Assembly (NCBI RefSeq): GCF_036237275.1
Contig: NZ_CP108352.1
Coordinates: 5,456,001-5,520,000 of the forward strand
Length of the DNA stretch: 64,000 nt
Direction: 5' to 3'
Source: Streptomyces sp. NBC_01353
GTDB taxonomy: Bacteria; Actinomycetota; Actinomycetes; Streptomycetales; Streptomycetaceae
The position numbers were made by a program, and so were the translations under genes. The notes beneath the pieces were generated by a model. The model was not told the origin of the DNA. It did not search any database and was given only the letters and a program-made list of their open reading frames with translations. The stretch's first letter is position 1. Every line of letters starts with the position of its first letter. Of this stretch, positions 1-8,946 are shown in pieces.

Positions 1-1418
1 TCGTCCACCCCGTCGCGCTGTCGGAGGAACTGCTCGATCGCCGTGAGCAGGTAACGTGCCTGGGTGCTCCTCGGGATCGGAGCCTTCTCGAAGTCCGACT
101 GGAACGCGGCGTCGTCCGGCGTCCAATTGACGATCTGTTCGAAGGTGCTCGACAGGGAGGTCCCGGAGCTGACCTGCTTGGCCAGGTCAAACAACTTCTC
201 TTCAAGCAGGGTTGATTCGCGGCGGCCGACCACCGTCCAGCGTACGTAGTAGCTGATGAGAGCCTCGGTGATCTTCGCGACCTCCGTGTACTCAGACTTG
301 GCTGATACGGCCAGGAGCAACGGATAGGCAGCGTCGGCCCCAAGCGTTTTGATCTCGTCCAGCAGGCTGTCCAACTTTTCAAGCCCTGTTCCGGAGGTGA
401 TCAGCTCGATGTACCGGCCGGATGCGTTCTGAAGTTCCGCGGCGAAGGTCCGCACTTCATATCGTGGAAGTTCGGAATCGAAGCGCTGGGTCAGTTCTCG
501 CCTGATCGTTGTATAGAGGCTGTGTGACCGCACGTCACCGTGGCCAGCGACCCAAAAGTGACGCAAGAACTTCTCTATGTCCTCCCGTCGTTCGAAGCCG
601 TCGAGGAGTGAACGCCAGGCAGTATTGACTCGGGCCTTCTCGTCGTTGCCGCGGCTCTTCTCCATGAGGAAGTTTCGAACGAGGTCGACGGTGGACAAGT
701 CCTTGCCTCGAGAGTTAATCGTTTCGAATACCTCATTGGCGTCGCTGGACGTCGGCGTCTGCACCTCAACGAACACGAGGCCCTTTACCAAGCAGTCCCT
801 GACTTCCTCAAGCCAGTCAATTCGCTCGTCGTCTGAAGGGATAGAGCTCAGAGCGGAGGATATGTGTCCTTCGAATATTGAGTAGGCGTCCTGGATTAGC
901 TTATGGGACGGGCGTGACGGTATTTCTGTCTGGGAAATCTTCCCGGTCGCCTCGTTCCAGTCTTGGATGAAATCCTTGAAGAAGTCCCGATCGAAGAGGG
1001 AGAGGGTCAGGAAGTATTGTGGTTGAGAGTGACGCCCGTCCTTGCGGGCTATGTAGTCTCGTTGAATGTTGTTGGCCATCACTCGGGCCTCGGTGGAGGC
1101 CATGGTTCCAAGTGTGTCTCTGATAGCGGCAATCAGGATGGTCGAGGTGGTGAGGCGCTGCTGGCCGTCCAGGAGGGAACGGCTCGTGATTTTGTCGTCA
1201 GTAATAGTGACGATTGGGCCGATGAAATACTCCGAAGACGCCTTGGTCCCCGTGCGGCGTGCGCGCATAAACTTCTGAATATCGGCCCAGTAAGTGTCGA
1301 CCTCACGCTTCCCCCAGGCGTATTGGCGCTGACTGTCATCCGGTACCTCGACCGGCGGGTTGTTGGCCCCTATGAGTTGCCCGAGGGTCTGACGGGCGGC
1401 GTGCTTGATGATGGCCAT
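1..1418 (-). CDS. DUF262 (GmrSD-like) protein, 3' end cut by the window edge
   Basis: An open frame starts at an ATG at 1418, behind a GGAGG about 8 nt upstream, and runs without a stop to base 1, giving at least 472 residues of a partial protein. The N-terminus carries QRQYAW (about residues 30-35) and DGQQRLTT (about 84-91), the signatures of the DUF262 (ParB/Srx-fold) domain of GmrSD-type modification-dependent restriction enzymes and related defence proteins. The middle is alpha-helical and ends in RYLLTAIEQFL, which in this family comes just before the DUF1524 HNH nuclease domain, so that domain is expected off the edge but not seen. No TTA codon occurs in the part read. GC content is lower than in the rest of the window. 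It is divergent from the gene at 1652. The family call is firm. A role against modified or foreign DNA is inferred. Confidence 0.85.
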   Translation of the reverse strand, partial: MAIIKHAARQTLGQLIGANNPPVEVPDDSQRQYAWGKREVDTYWADIQKFMRARRTGTKASSEYFIGPIVTITDDKITSRSLLDGQQRLTTSTILIAAIRDTLGTMASTEARVMANNIQRDYIARKDGRHSQPQYFLTLSLFDRDFFKDFIQDWNEATGKISQTEIPSRPSHKLIQDAYSIFEGHISSALSSIPSDDERIDWLEEVRDCLVKGLVFVEVQTPTSSDANEVFETINSRGKDLSTVDLVRNFLMEKSRGNDEKARVNTAWRSLLDGFERREDIEKFLRHFWVAGHGDVRSHSLYTTIRRELTQRFDSELPRYEVRTFAAELQNASGRYIELITSGTGLEKLDSLLDEIKTLGADAAYPLLLAVSAKSEYTEVAKITEALISYYVRWTVVGRRESTLLEEKLFDLAKQVSSGTSLSSTFEQIVNWTPDDAAFQSDFEKAPIPRSTQARYLLTAIEQFLRQRDGVD

Positions 1419-1651
1419 GGGCTATCCTCCCCGAGTTTCCGACGAGAATAGCGTCCAGCAGGTCTCCTTGCGGGAATGTGCCGGATTCCGGTATTGCGGA
1501 TCGTTCGCTTTGTGTATAAATGGTGGATTATTGCAGGTCTGTCCCCTGTGCACGGAAGGTCCATGGATGCGTTCACGGAAGTGTCTGCGGTACTACGTGT
1601 GCCCGGTCTGATAAATTCGCTAGTTACTGACGTTCAGCCGCACGATGGGGG

Positions 1652-2434
1652 ATGGGGGATATGGCTTCTAGTACAAGCCCGCATGGCTTGTACGAGATTC
1701 TGTCGCGGGTGTGGGGCTCTGGGGCGCCGAATTTCCGCGATGGATGGGTCGCGGTACTTGAAGCGGAGTGGGGGTCCGACGAGTTCGCTCGACGGCACGC
1801 CGAGGTGGCTGCGCTGCTCTCCGACACGATCCAACAGATCCATGCGCTACCCGAAGCTCAGCGGACCAGATATTCCCGCTACTTTCCACAGTGGTGGACG
1901 GCTGTCGTGCAGCCGGACCTGGGCTGGTCTGACAACGGGCGTCCGGCTCGGGTGCTGGTCGCGCAGGAGACGCTCGACCACTTGGCTTCGGCAGCGGACC
2001 TGCTGGAGACCGCAATGCGCGGCACGAGTGCCGCACCGGCCGGGACCAACGTGCAGGAGCTTGCCGAGAGCTGTCGCTCCTGGCTTGAAATCCTCGCTGA
2101 GACGCCGGATTCCGAGCTGGCATCCGCTGTCAAGACCGAAATCGTCGCGCAGATCACCCACCTGCTCTGGCTCATTGAGCATGCCGAGCTCTTCGGGGTG
2201 GCACGCGTCTCCCGTGAGACGAATGCTGTGGTTGGTTCCCTCGCGCAGGCATCGACGATGCTGACGGGCGTCGATGTTCAAGCCGGTGGCAGATGGAAGA
2301 GGGCGTTCCTGAGTCTCGTGGCGGCATCTGTGGTGCTGACGGCAGGCGCCACGCAGTTGCAGGCCGCGATCGAGGCAGGCTCCGGTGTGGTCAAGGAGAT
2401 CACCCAAGTCGTGGATGGCATCTCCGCCGAGTGA
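1652..2434 (+). CDS. Hypothetical protein with C-terminal membrane segment
   Basis: A 260-residue protein that I do not recognise. The body is mostly helical and acidic with many Trp and Ala residues. One hydrophobic stretch, about residues 218-235 (AFLSLVAASVVLTAGATQL), follows a basic GGRWKR and is a likely membrane anchor, which would leave the N-terminal 210 residues in the cytoplasm. No enzymatic motif is visible. A second in-frame ATG at 1661 lies 10 nt after a GGGG and may be the true start. It sits between a DUF262 gene and a PLD-helicase gene, both on the other strand, inside the same lower-GC segment. A defence-associated role is therefore possible but rests on context alone. Confidence 0.7.
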   Translation: MGDMASSTSPHGLYEILSRVWGSGAPNFRDGWVAVLEAEWGSDEFARRHAEVAALLSDTIQQIHALPEAQRTRYSRYFPQWWTAVVQPDLGWSDNGRPARVLVAQETLDHLASAADLLETAMRGTSAAPAGTNVQELAESCRSWLEILAETPDSELASAVKTEIVAQITHLLWLIEHAELFGVARVSRETNAVVGSLAQASTMLTGVDVQAGGRWKRAFLSLVAASVVLTAGATQLQAAIEAGSGVVKEITQVVDGISAE

Positions 2435-2441
2435 ACCGTCG

Positions 2442-2479
2442 TCAGCGAGCCCGTCGCGTCATTGCGACGGGCGCGCTGA
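2442..2479. terminator. Bidirectional terminator hairpin between convergent genes
   Basis: TCAGCG-A-GCCCGTCGC, loop GTCATT, GCGACGGGC-G-CGCTGA form a stem of 6 + 9 bp with one A/G mismatch. It lies between the stop at 2434 and the opposing stop at 2487, so it can serve both genes. Confidence 0.75.
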
Positions 2480-2486
2480 CCCCGTC

Positions 2487-5400
2487 CTATCCGGCCGTGA
2501 GAGTCGAGTATGTCCACACGTCAGCCGGCATCTCGTGGCCGAGCTTCCATGTGATCCCCATGGGCTTACTTCCTTTGTGGTCCACGTATTCCGCTGGACC
2601 AAGGAGCATCCAGGGCTGAGGGCCGCCGATGTCCGTCTTCTTGTAGCGGCGGACGAAGAGGAGGACGTGGGACCTGTTCTTCTTGTGAGTCCGGTAGCGG
2701 ATGCCCGTGGGGGACGCCTCCGACGTCTGGTTCTGGGACTCCCAGTGGAAGAGGCTGTCGTTCAGGGCGTAGTCCCGATAGCGCGTCTGCGGGGAGAAGT
2801 CCTTCTCATCCTTCTCCAGCGTGATCAGCAGCGCGTCGGTCTGGATGCTCTCGCACCACTTCACCCCCTCGCGGAAGTGGCCCGGCATGAAGCCGCCAAT
2901 GAACGACTGGCCCAGGGCCGGGAGGATTTCTTCCCGGCTGTAGGAGGCGTGGACCGTCAAGGGAAGGCCGGCGAGGGGGCCGAGGAGCGGAACCGGGATG
3001 TGATCGGTCTGGCTGAGGGCGTAGGCCAGGACCTGGCGGAGTTCGTCACGGAAGGCGTGCTGCGGACGGAGCGAGTCCAGCGCCTCTTGGTACTGGGAGA
3101 AGCCACCACCCAGGGGCCACAGTGAGAAATAGAGCATGCGGGCGTAGGCGCGCTCGATCTCGTTGAGTGCGCTGTAGGGAGGGGCGTCGTCCGAGAGGAG
3201 TCTTGTGTAGGTCTCGAACCGCCGGGGGTCGTCGACGTGAAGAAACGCGGACACGCGCTTGAGGAGCGACTCCTCCCCTTCGGGGCCGGCGCTGGGGAGC
3301 ATGCTCGAACGGCGAAGCAGGCCAGTCCAGGAGTTGCCGTTGCCGCGGTAGATCTCCTTGAGCTCGCGTCCGCTCTCCTCGAGGTAGTCCGAGAGCCGGT
3401 CCTCTCCGTACCGGCCCACCTCACGGGCGAGCTGTGTGACGTTGATGCTGATCTGGCTCCGGATGTTGTCGATGATCAAGTCCCTGGCCTTGGACTCAAG
3501 GATGATCTGGCAGCCAGACGGAAGCTGGGGGAAGTCGTGCTCGATGTTCGCGAGCAGGCGATTCCTCGTCAGGTTGGTCAGCGCGCGGAACTGCTCCTCG
3601 AAGCGGAACTCCTTGCGGTGCTGGCCGATGAAGTCGAGAACGGTGAGAACCGCCTTGCCTTCGCTGCGTCGAAGCCCGCGGCCCAGCTGTTGCAGGAAGA
3701 CGGTGGCGCTTGATGTCGGGCGCAGCAGAAGAAGGGTGTCGACGTCGGGGATGTCCAAGCCCTCGTTGAAGAGGTCGACGGAGAAGATCACTTGAATCTC
3801 TCCGGAGCTCAGCGCGGCGAGGGCATCTTTGCGCGCATCGCGTGGTGTCTCGCCGGAGAGCGCCACAGCCTTGAGGCCGGCGCGGCAGAAGAAGTCCGCC
3901 ATGAAGTGGGCGTGGGCAACAGAGACACAGAAGCCAAGAGCACGCATGGACCCCGGGTCGGTGACCTTGTCCATGACTGCCTGTACGACGAGCCGGGCGC
4001 GTGCGTCGTTGCCAGTGAACAGGTTGCTGAGGGCTGAGGCGTCGTACGCCCCACGCTTCCAGGTGATGGCGCTCATATCGGTGTTGTCTGTGACGCCGAA
4101 GTAGTGGAACGGGCTCAGTAGGTCGTTCTCCAACGCCTCCCACAGCCTCATCTCGGCCGCGATGCGCCCGTCGAAGAACTCGTCCTGGACGTTGCGGCCA
4201 TCCATCCGCTCTGGGGTGGCAGTGAGGCCGAGGAGCTCGCGAGGCGTGAAGTGGTCGATGATCTTCCGGTAGGTGGGGGAGACGCCGTGGTGGAACTCGT
4301 CGATGACGATGACGTCGAAGTGGTCAGGGGCGAACCGCTCCAGAGTGCGAGCGTTGAGCGACTGAACACTTGCGAAGACGTGCTTCCACTCCTCCGGAAC
4401 GATGCTGCTGTGCATCTCTTCACCGAAGTTGGCATCCACCAGGACGTCCTGGTATGTCCTCAGTGACTGGCGGAGGATTTCGCCCCGGTGGGCGACGAAG
4501 AGGAGCCGAAGGTCGCGCCCGTGCTTCTGCCTCAGATGCTTGTAGTCCAGTGCGGCCATGACGGTCTTGCCGGTGCCAGTGGCCGCAACCAGCAGATTGC
4601 GGTGGCGGCCGTGGACTTCGCGTTCAACCTCGAGGCGCTCCAGCATGTCCCGTTGGTGAGGGTAGGGGCGTACTTCGAGCCCAGAGAGCGTGATGTGGCG
4701 CCCGGCGGTGTTGTTGGTGCCGCGGCTGGCTACTTGAAGAGCTTCGTCGAGGCGCTTCGAGTCGTGGTCAGGGTCGTACAGCTCGAAGGCCGAATCGCTC
4801 CAGTACGAGTCGAACGTGGCTTCAAACTTGCGCAGGACGTCGGGGGTGGCGACGGAGGAGAGACGGACGTTCCACTCCAGACCATCGAGGAGTGCGGCCT
4901 TCGACAGGTTAGAACTGCCTACGTACGCGGTGTCGTATCCACTGTTGCGACGGAAGAGCCACGCCTTGGCGTGGAGCCGCGTAGAACGCAGCTCGTAGTT
5001 GACCTTGACCTCCGCGTTGAACCGCTGCACGAGGCGGTCGAGGGCTCTGCGTTCGGTGGCACCGATATACGTCGTGGTGATGACCCGGATGGGAACGCCT
5101 CGTGCGTGGGCTGCTTCGAGGGACTGCTCGATGACTCGAAGGCCGTGCCATTTCACGAAGGCGCAGAGAAGGTCTACGCGGTCTGCTGTGGCGAGCTCGG
5201 CGCGGAGCTCAAAGCCCAGGCTCGGGTCTTCTGGGGAGTTGGTGATAAGCGCGGTATCGGAGAGTGGAGTCGCAGGCCTGATCTTGTAGACACCCTTGGC
5301 CTCCTGCTCGGCGATGGCGAGCAACTGACGGGGGCCGTCGGAGACGAGGTCGACCCACTCGCGAGCACCCTCGATGCTGCTCATCGACTCGAGGATGTGG

Positions 5401-5627
5401 TTGGCCGCGTGTACGCGCTCTGCTGCGGGCAACCGTTCCAAGATCCGCCGGGCTGTGTTCGCGACATGTCGGGCGATGACATGAGGCGCTGAATCGGAAC
5501 CCACGATGCCGTCGATCGCATGCCAGCCCTGATCCGTCAGACCCTTGAGCTGATTCTCAAGTCGCAACGTAATGAGTTGCTCGTAGAGCCCCGAGACCGG
5601 CTCGTTGGTGTTGATCGGACCACTCAC
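2487..5627 (-). CDS. PLD nuclease / SF2 DEAD-like helicase / DUF3427 protein
   Basis: A 1046-residue multidomain protein. A phospholipase-D-type nuclease domain covers about residues 140-260, with RLHAKAWLF at 217-225 (H219, K221) and VGSSN at 236-240, that is, one HxK half-site. An SF2 helicase core follows: Walker A ATGTGKT 349-355, DEFH 443-446, LTATPER 468-474, and motif VI QLGRGLRR 647-654. The last 200 or so residues match the DUF3427 region that follows such helicases. Start GTG at 5627 is preceded by GGGAGGGG. Proteins of this build are thought to unwind and cut nucleic acid and often lie in defence regions. A single HKD site implies dimerisation for catalysis. The domain calls are strong. 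The biological target is not known. Confidence 0.88.
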   Translation of the reverse strand: MSGPINTNEPVSGLYEQLITLRLENQLKGLTDQGWHAIDGIVGSDSAPHVIARHVANTARRILERLPAAERVHAANHILESMSSIEGAREWVDLVSDGPRQLLAIAEQEAKGVYKIRPATPLSDTALITNSPEDPSLGFELRAELATADRVDLLCAFVKWHGLRVIEQSLEAAHARGVPIRVITTTYIGATERRALDRLVQRFNAEVKVNYELRSTRLHAKAWLFRRNSGYDTAYVGSSNLSKAALLDGLEWNVRLSSVATPDVLRKFEATFDSYWSDSAFELYDPDHDSKRLDEALQVASRGTNNTAGRHITLSGLEVRPYPHQRDMLERLEVEREVHGRHRNLLVAATGTGKTVMAALDYKHLRQKHGRDLRLLFVAHRGEILRQSLRTYQDVLVDANFGEEMHSSIVPEEWKHVFASVQSLNARTLERFAPDHFDVIVIDEFHHGVSPTYRKIIDHFTPRELLGLTATPERMDGRNVQDEFFDGRIAAEMRLWEALENDLLSPFHYFGVTDNTDMSAITWKRGAYDASALSNLFTGNDARARLVVQAVMDKVTDPGSMRALGFCVSVAHAHFMADFFCRAGLKAVALSGETPRDARKDALAALSSGEIQVIFSVDLFNEGLDIPDVDTLLLLRPTSSATVFLQQLGRGLRRSEGKAVLTVLDFIGQHRKEFRFEEQFRALTNLTRNRLLANIEHDFPQLPSGCQIILESKARDLIIDNIRSQISINVTQLAREVGRYGEDRLSDYLEESGRELKEIYRGNGNSWTGLLRRSSMLPSAGPEGEESLLKRVSAFLHVDDPRRFETYTRLLSDDAPPYSALNEIERAYARMLYFSLWPLGGGFSQYQEALDSLRPQHAFRDELRQVLAYALSQTDHIPVPLLGPLAGLPLTVHASYSREEILPALGQSFIGGFMPGHFREGVKWCESIQTDALLITLEKDEKDFSPQTRYRDYALNDSLFHWESQNQTSEASPTGIRYRTHKKNRSHVLLFVRRYKKTDIGGPQPWMLLGPAEYVDHKGSKPMGITWKLGHEMPADVWTYSTLTAG

Positions 5628-5736
5628 TGAAGCCCCTCCCCGTTCAGACCTTCCCAGTGATATCAGGCGGCACGGACGGTCCGATCACGACTTGGGAAAC
5701 TGGGCAGATCAGGTCACGGCTCTTGCAGCCCGGTGA

Positions 5737-6741
5737 TCACTCCGCCCCGTGGCACCCCCCATAAGCCCTCCCCGACCCGCACCAGCACCCCGCCCCCCGC
5801 GCCGGCGGCCACGCCGTAGCCCGGCCGCGGGCCGCCAGGGTCGTGGCGTATTGGGGGAGGAGGTCCGCGTTCGCGGGGGAAGAGGACTCCGAGGCGGCGA
5901 AGGCCTCGTACGACGGGACCGTCGCCGGGACGATGCCCAGGTTGGGGGTGCCCGCCGCCGCGAGTTCTCGGAGCGAGGCTTCGATGTCCGTGAGGTGGGC
6001 CCGGTACGTGGGGTACTCCGCCTCGAGTTCCGGGTACGAGGCGAGGAGCTCGTCCAGTTCCGCCTCCGGCCAGTGGAGGACCGCCACCGGGAAGGGGCGG
6101 GAGAGGGCCGTGCGGTAGGAGCCCAGTTCGCTGCGGAGGCGGATGATCTCGGCCTGGAGTTCCGCCGGGTCCGAGGAGCCGAGCGACCACAGGCGCTTCG
6201 GGTCGTGCAGCTCGTCCAGGGGGACGTCCCCCGCGTGCAGCGTGTCCGCCAGGGTGTCCCAGTTGTCGTGGGGCAGTGCCAGCATCCGGCGGACCCGGTG
6301 GCGGGTGGCGAGCAGGGAGCGGGTGGGGTGCGGGAGGTCCGTCGGCGCCGCCTCCGGTGCCAGCAGGCGCGCCGCCTCCGTCGCGAACGTCTCCGACAGC
6401 TCCAGCTCGTCGTGGGACTCCAGTGTCTCCACCACGATCTCCCACGGCCCCGCGTCCGCCGGCGCCGATGCGCGAACGCCCGTGATGATCGCCCGCGCCT
6501 CCGGCTCGTGGCCGTACTCCCACAGGTTCGCCGCCTTCAGCGCCCTGATCAGGTGCGGGGAAGAGGGGGAGGCGGACAGAAGGGTGTCGTACAGCGCCGT
6601 CGCCTCCGCGCGCTCGCCCGCCAGTTCCAGGTGGGCCGCTGCCTGCAGGAACAGGGGTTCCTGGTCCTCGGGGTACCGCGCGGCGGTGCGCAGCAGACGC
6701 TCGGCTTCGGTGGCGTGGGCGGCAGGCGTGTCGGGGCGCAT
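5737..6741 (-). CDS. TPR-like protein with C-terminal SEC-C motif
   Basis: A 334-residue protein. The N-terminal part has helical repeats of TPR type (AERLLRTAARYPEDQEPLFL, then AGERAEATALYDTLL). The extreme C-terminus is GCWCGSGRAYGGCHG, the SEC-C zinc-binding motif (CxCGSGxxxxxCHG) known from SecA tails and many stand-alone proteins. Start ATG at 6741 follows a GGTGG; a GTG at 6750 is an alternative. It is divergent from the sortase gene. The Zn-binding tail is clear. The job is not, although SEC-C/TPR proteins are usually thought to act in protein interaction or quality control. Confidence 0.8.
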   Translation of the reverse strand: MRPDTPAAHATEAERLLRTAARYPEDQEPLFLQAAAHLELAGERAEATALYDTLLSASPSSPHLIRALKAANLWEYGHEPEARAIITGVRASAPADAGPWEIVVETLESHDELELSETFATEAARLLAPEAAPTDLPHPTRSLLATRHRVRRMLALPHDNWDTLADTLHAGDVPLDELHDPKRLWSLGSSDPAELQAEIIRLRSELGSYRTALSRPFPVAVLHWPEAELDELLASYPELEAEYPTYRAHLTDIEASLRELAAAGTPNLGIVPATVPSYEAFAASESSSPANADLLPQYATTLAARGRATAWPPARGAGCWCGSGRAYGGCHGAE

Positions 6742-6804
6742 GCCGACCACCGTACTGCTGTACGGCCCTGGAGAGTTGGCGCGTCAGCCCTTATCGTGCC
6801 CCGC

Positions 6805-7566
6805 GTGCGGGACAGGGTGCCGGTCGTCGTCCAGACACGCGGGGTGCGGAGCACACCCGCCCGCGTGCTGTGGGTCGGCGCGGAGGCCGTCGTCACCTGC
6901 GGGGTTGTCCTGCTGCTCCTCGTCGTCCACCAGCTCTGGTGGACCAATCAGCAGGCCCGCGCCCAGGCCACCCAGCAGGTCCGCGCCCTTGAGCGGGAGT
7001 GGGAGGGATCACCCCCGGCACCATCGGTCGAAGAGTCGCCCTCCGTGGTCGACACTCCGGCGCCCGTCGAGTCCGCCGCGCCCCCAGAGGCCCGGCCCGA
7101 AGCCACTTCCTCCAGCCGCCCTCCGCTCTCCTCCGCCTACGCCATCCTCCGCATCCCCCGCATCGGCCTCACCGCCCCCGTCGCCCGTGGCGTCGGCAAG
7201 AGATCTGTTCTGGACCGTGGGTACGTCGGGCAGTATCCGGGCACCGCCTCGCCCGGGCGCCCCGGCAACTTCGCCCTCGCCGGGCACCGCAACACCCACG
7301 GCGAGCCCTTCCGCTACATCAACCGGCTCCGACCGGGCGACCGGATCCGCGTGCAGACCCGGGAGAGGGAGTACGAGTACGTCGTCGATCAGGTGCTCGC
7401 CCAGACCGCTCCCCGCGACACCGGCGTCATCCAGCCCGTACCCCGCTCCCTCGTCAAGCCGTCCTACGGGTACTCCGCCCCCGGCTCCTACCTCACCCTG
7501 ACCACATGCACGCCCGAGTTCAGCTCCGCGTACCGGCTCGTCGTGTGGGCGAAGCTCGTACGGTGA
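6805..7566 (+). CDS. Class E sortase
   Basis: A cysteine transpeptidase of about 253 residues that anchors secreted proteins to peptidoglycan. A membrane segment near residues 22-42 (VVTCGVVLLLLVVH) is followed by a Pro/Ser/Glu-rich stalk and the sortase barrel. Catalytic residues are visible: His in LAGHRNTHGE, Cys in TLTTCTPEF, and the following Arg in SSAYRLVVWAKL. Class E enzymes recognise LAxTG, and a protein with LALTG is encoded at 14677-15930. No good ribosome site precedes the start. GTG 6796 or 6805 are both possible and the reading frame stays open far upstream, so the N-terminus is uncertain. The 3' end overlaps the convergent MFS gene by 47 bp. Confidence 0.9.
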   Translation: MRDRVPVVVQTRGVRSTPARVLWVGAEAVVTCGVVLLLLVVHQLWWTNQQARAQATQQVRALEREWEGSPPAPSVEESPSVVDTPAPVESAAPPEARPEATSSSRPPLSSAYAILRIPRIGLTAPVARGVGKRSVLDRGYVGQYPGTASPGRPGNFALAGHRNTHGEPFRYINRLRPGDRIRVQTREREYEYVVDQVLAQTAPRDTGVIQPVPRSLVKPSYGYSAPGSYLTLTTCTPEFSSAYRLVVWAKLVR

Positions 7567-8899
7567 CGGCCGCCCCCACCAGGCCCAGCGCCGCCGACAC
7601 CAGCAGCGCCGTGTCGGCGCCCGCCGTCGACAGCGCGATCGTGAGGGCCACGCCCGCCGACGAACCGATGTAGCGGGCCGTGTTGTTGGCCCCTGAGCCC
7701 ATCGCCGCCCGCTCCGGCGGTACGGAGTCGACGGCGAGGCGCGGCAGGGCCGCGTTCAGCAGACCGCTGCCCACGCCCGCCACGAACAGGCCCGGGAGGA
7801 GGCGGAGCCAGGAGCCGTGGGGGGAGGAGAGTGAGCCCAGCAGGCCCAGGACCCCTGCCGTCGACAGGACGAAACCAAGCCCCAGTTGGTGCGGGGCGGA
7901 CAACCGGCCCGCCAGCCTGCGGGCCTGCAGCGCCACCACGAACGCCGTGCCCGACCACAGCACGAACATCCACGCCGCCCCCAGTGTCGACATGCCGAGC
8001 GCCTGCCGGAGCAGCGCCGGAAGGAAGCTGAACAGGCCGATCACCGCCAGGCCGGTGAACAGCGCCCCGGACGTGGCCGCGAGGAACGCCGGGCGGCGGA
8101 AGAGCGCCAGGTCGATCATCGGCGTACGGCTTCGGCGCTCGACCGCCACGAACGCCGCGCCCAGCGCCACAGCGGCGCCCGCCAGCAGGCCCACCGGCGC
8201 GCGCAACCAGCCGTCCCGGCCCAGGGTGAGCGCGGTCAGCAGGGCAGCCAGGGCCAGGCCGAGGGCGAGCGCGCCCGCGATGTCTGGCCGGCCGCCGCGC
8301 GGTGCGCGGGACTCGGCGAGGGTGCGGGTGCCCAGGGCGGCGACCGCGAGCGCGGCCACCGCCAGCACCTCGTACGCGAGGCGCCAGTCGATCAGGCTCA
8401 GTCCGCCCGCGAGCAGCGGGCCCAGCGCGATCCCGGCGCTCACGAACGCACCCCACACACCCGTCGCCCGCACCCGGTCCCGGCCGGAGGGGTAGGCATG
8501 CGCCAGGAGCCCCAGGCTGCTCGCGAGGACGGCCGCGCTCGCCGCGCCCTGGGCCACGCGGGCGAGGGTGAAGGTGAGGGTGGAGGTCGCGAAGGCGCCC
8601 AGTCCGGTGGTGAGTCCGAAAGCGAGGGTGCCGAGCAGGAAGACCCGGCGCCGGCCGTGGTCGTCGGCGAGGCTGCCGGCGATCAGGAGGACGACGGCGA
8701 GGCCGAGCGGGGTGCCGTTGAGCAGCCACGCCTGCGCCGAGGCGGGGGTCGAGAAGGACGCGGCCATGTCCGGGAGGGTGAGCATCGGGGCCGTGTAGTT
8801 CATCAGCGCGAGGGTGGTGGCTGCGCTGGTGATCGTGAGGGTGGCGCCTGGGCGTGATTTCACAGGCGTGCGGGTGGGCGCGGACGTGAGCTGGGGCAT
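7520..8899 (-). CDS. MFS multidrug-type exporter (DHA2-like)
   Basis: A 459-residue integral membrane protein with about 14 hydrophobic segments, as in the DHA2 family of drug:proton antiporters. ADDHGRRRVFLLG, after the second segment, is the loop-2-3 MFS signature, and GVWGAFVSAGIALGPLLAG resembles antiporter motif C. It is transcribed divergently from an HxlR-type regulator. Two palindromic sites lie between the genes, so derepression by a small molecule is likely. The substrate cannot be read from sequence. ATG 8899 is the natural start. Confidence 0.88.
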   Translation of the reverse strand: MPQLTSAPTRTPVKSRPGATLTITSAATTLALMNYTAPMLTLPDMAASFSTPASAQAWLLNGTPLGLAVVLLIAGSLADDHGRRRVFLLGTLAFGLTTGLGAFATSTLTFTLARVAQGAASAAVLASSLGLLAHAYPSGRDRVRATGVWGAFVSAGIALGPLLAGGLSLIDWRLAYEVLAVAALAVAALGTRTLAESRAPRGGRPDIAGALALGLALAALLTALTLGRDGWLRAPVGLLAGAAVALGAAFVAVERRSRTPMIDLALFRRPAFLAATSGALFTGLAVIGLFSFLPALLRQALGMSTLGAAWMFVLWSGTAFVVALQARRLAGRLSAPHQLGLGFVLSTAGVLGLLGSLSSPHGSWLRLLPGLFVAGVGSGLLNAALPRLAVDSVPPERAAMGSGANNTARYIGSSAGVALTIALSTAGADTALLVSAALGLVGAAVTVRASPTRRAGTRS

Positions 8900-8946
8900 G
8901 GCGGACCTCGACGCATCGTCTCGGTGGAGCGGGGTTCATCTGCTCA

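Noticed and set aside
5749-6804. Upstream extension of the class E sortase frame
   Set aside because: This part is an Arg-rich shadow of the SEC-C gene on the other strand; the membrane anchor expected at a sortase N-terminus occurs only after 6805.
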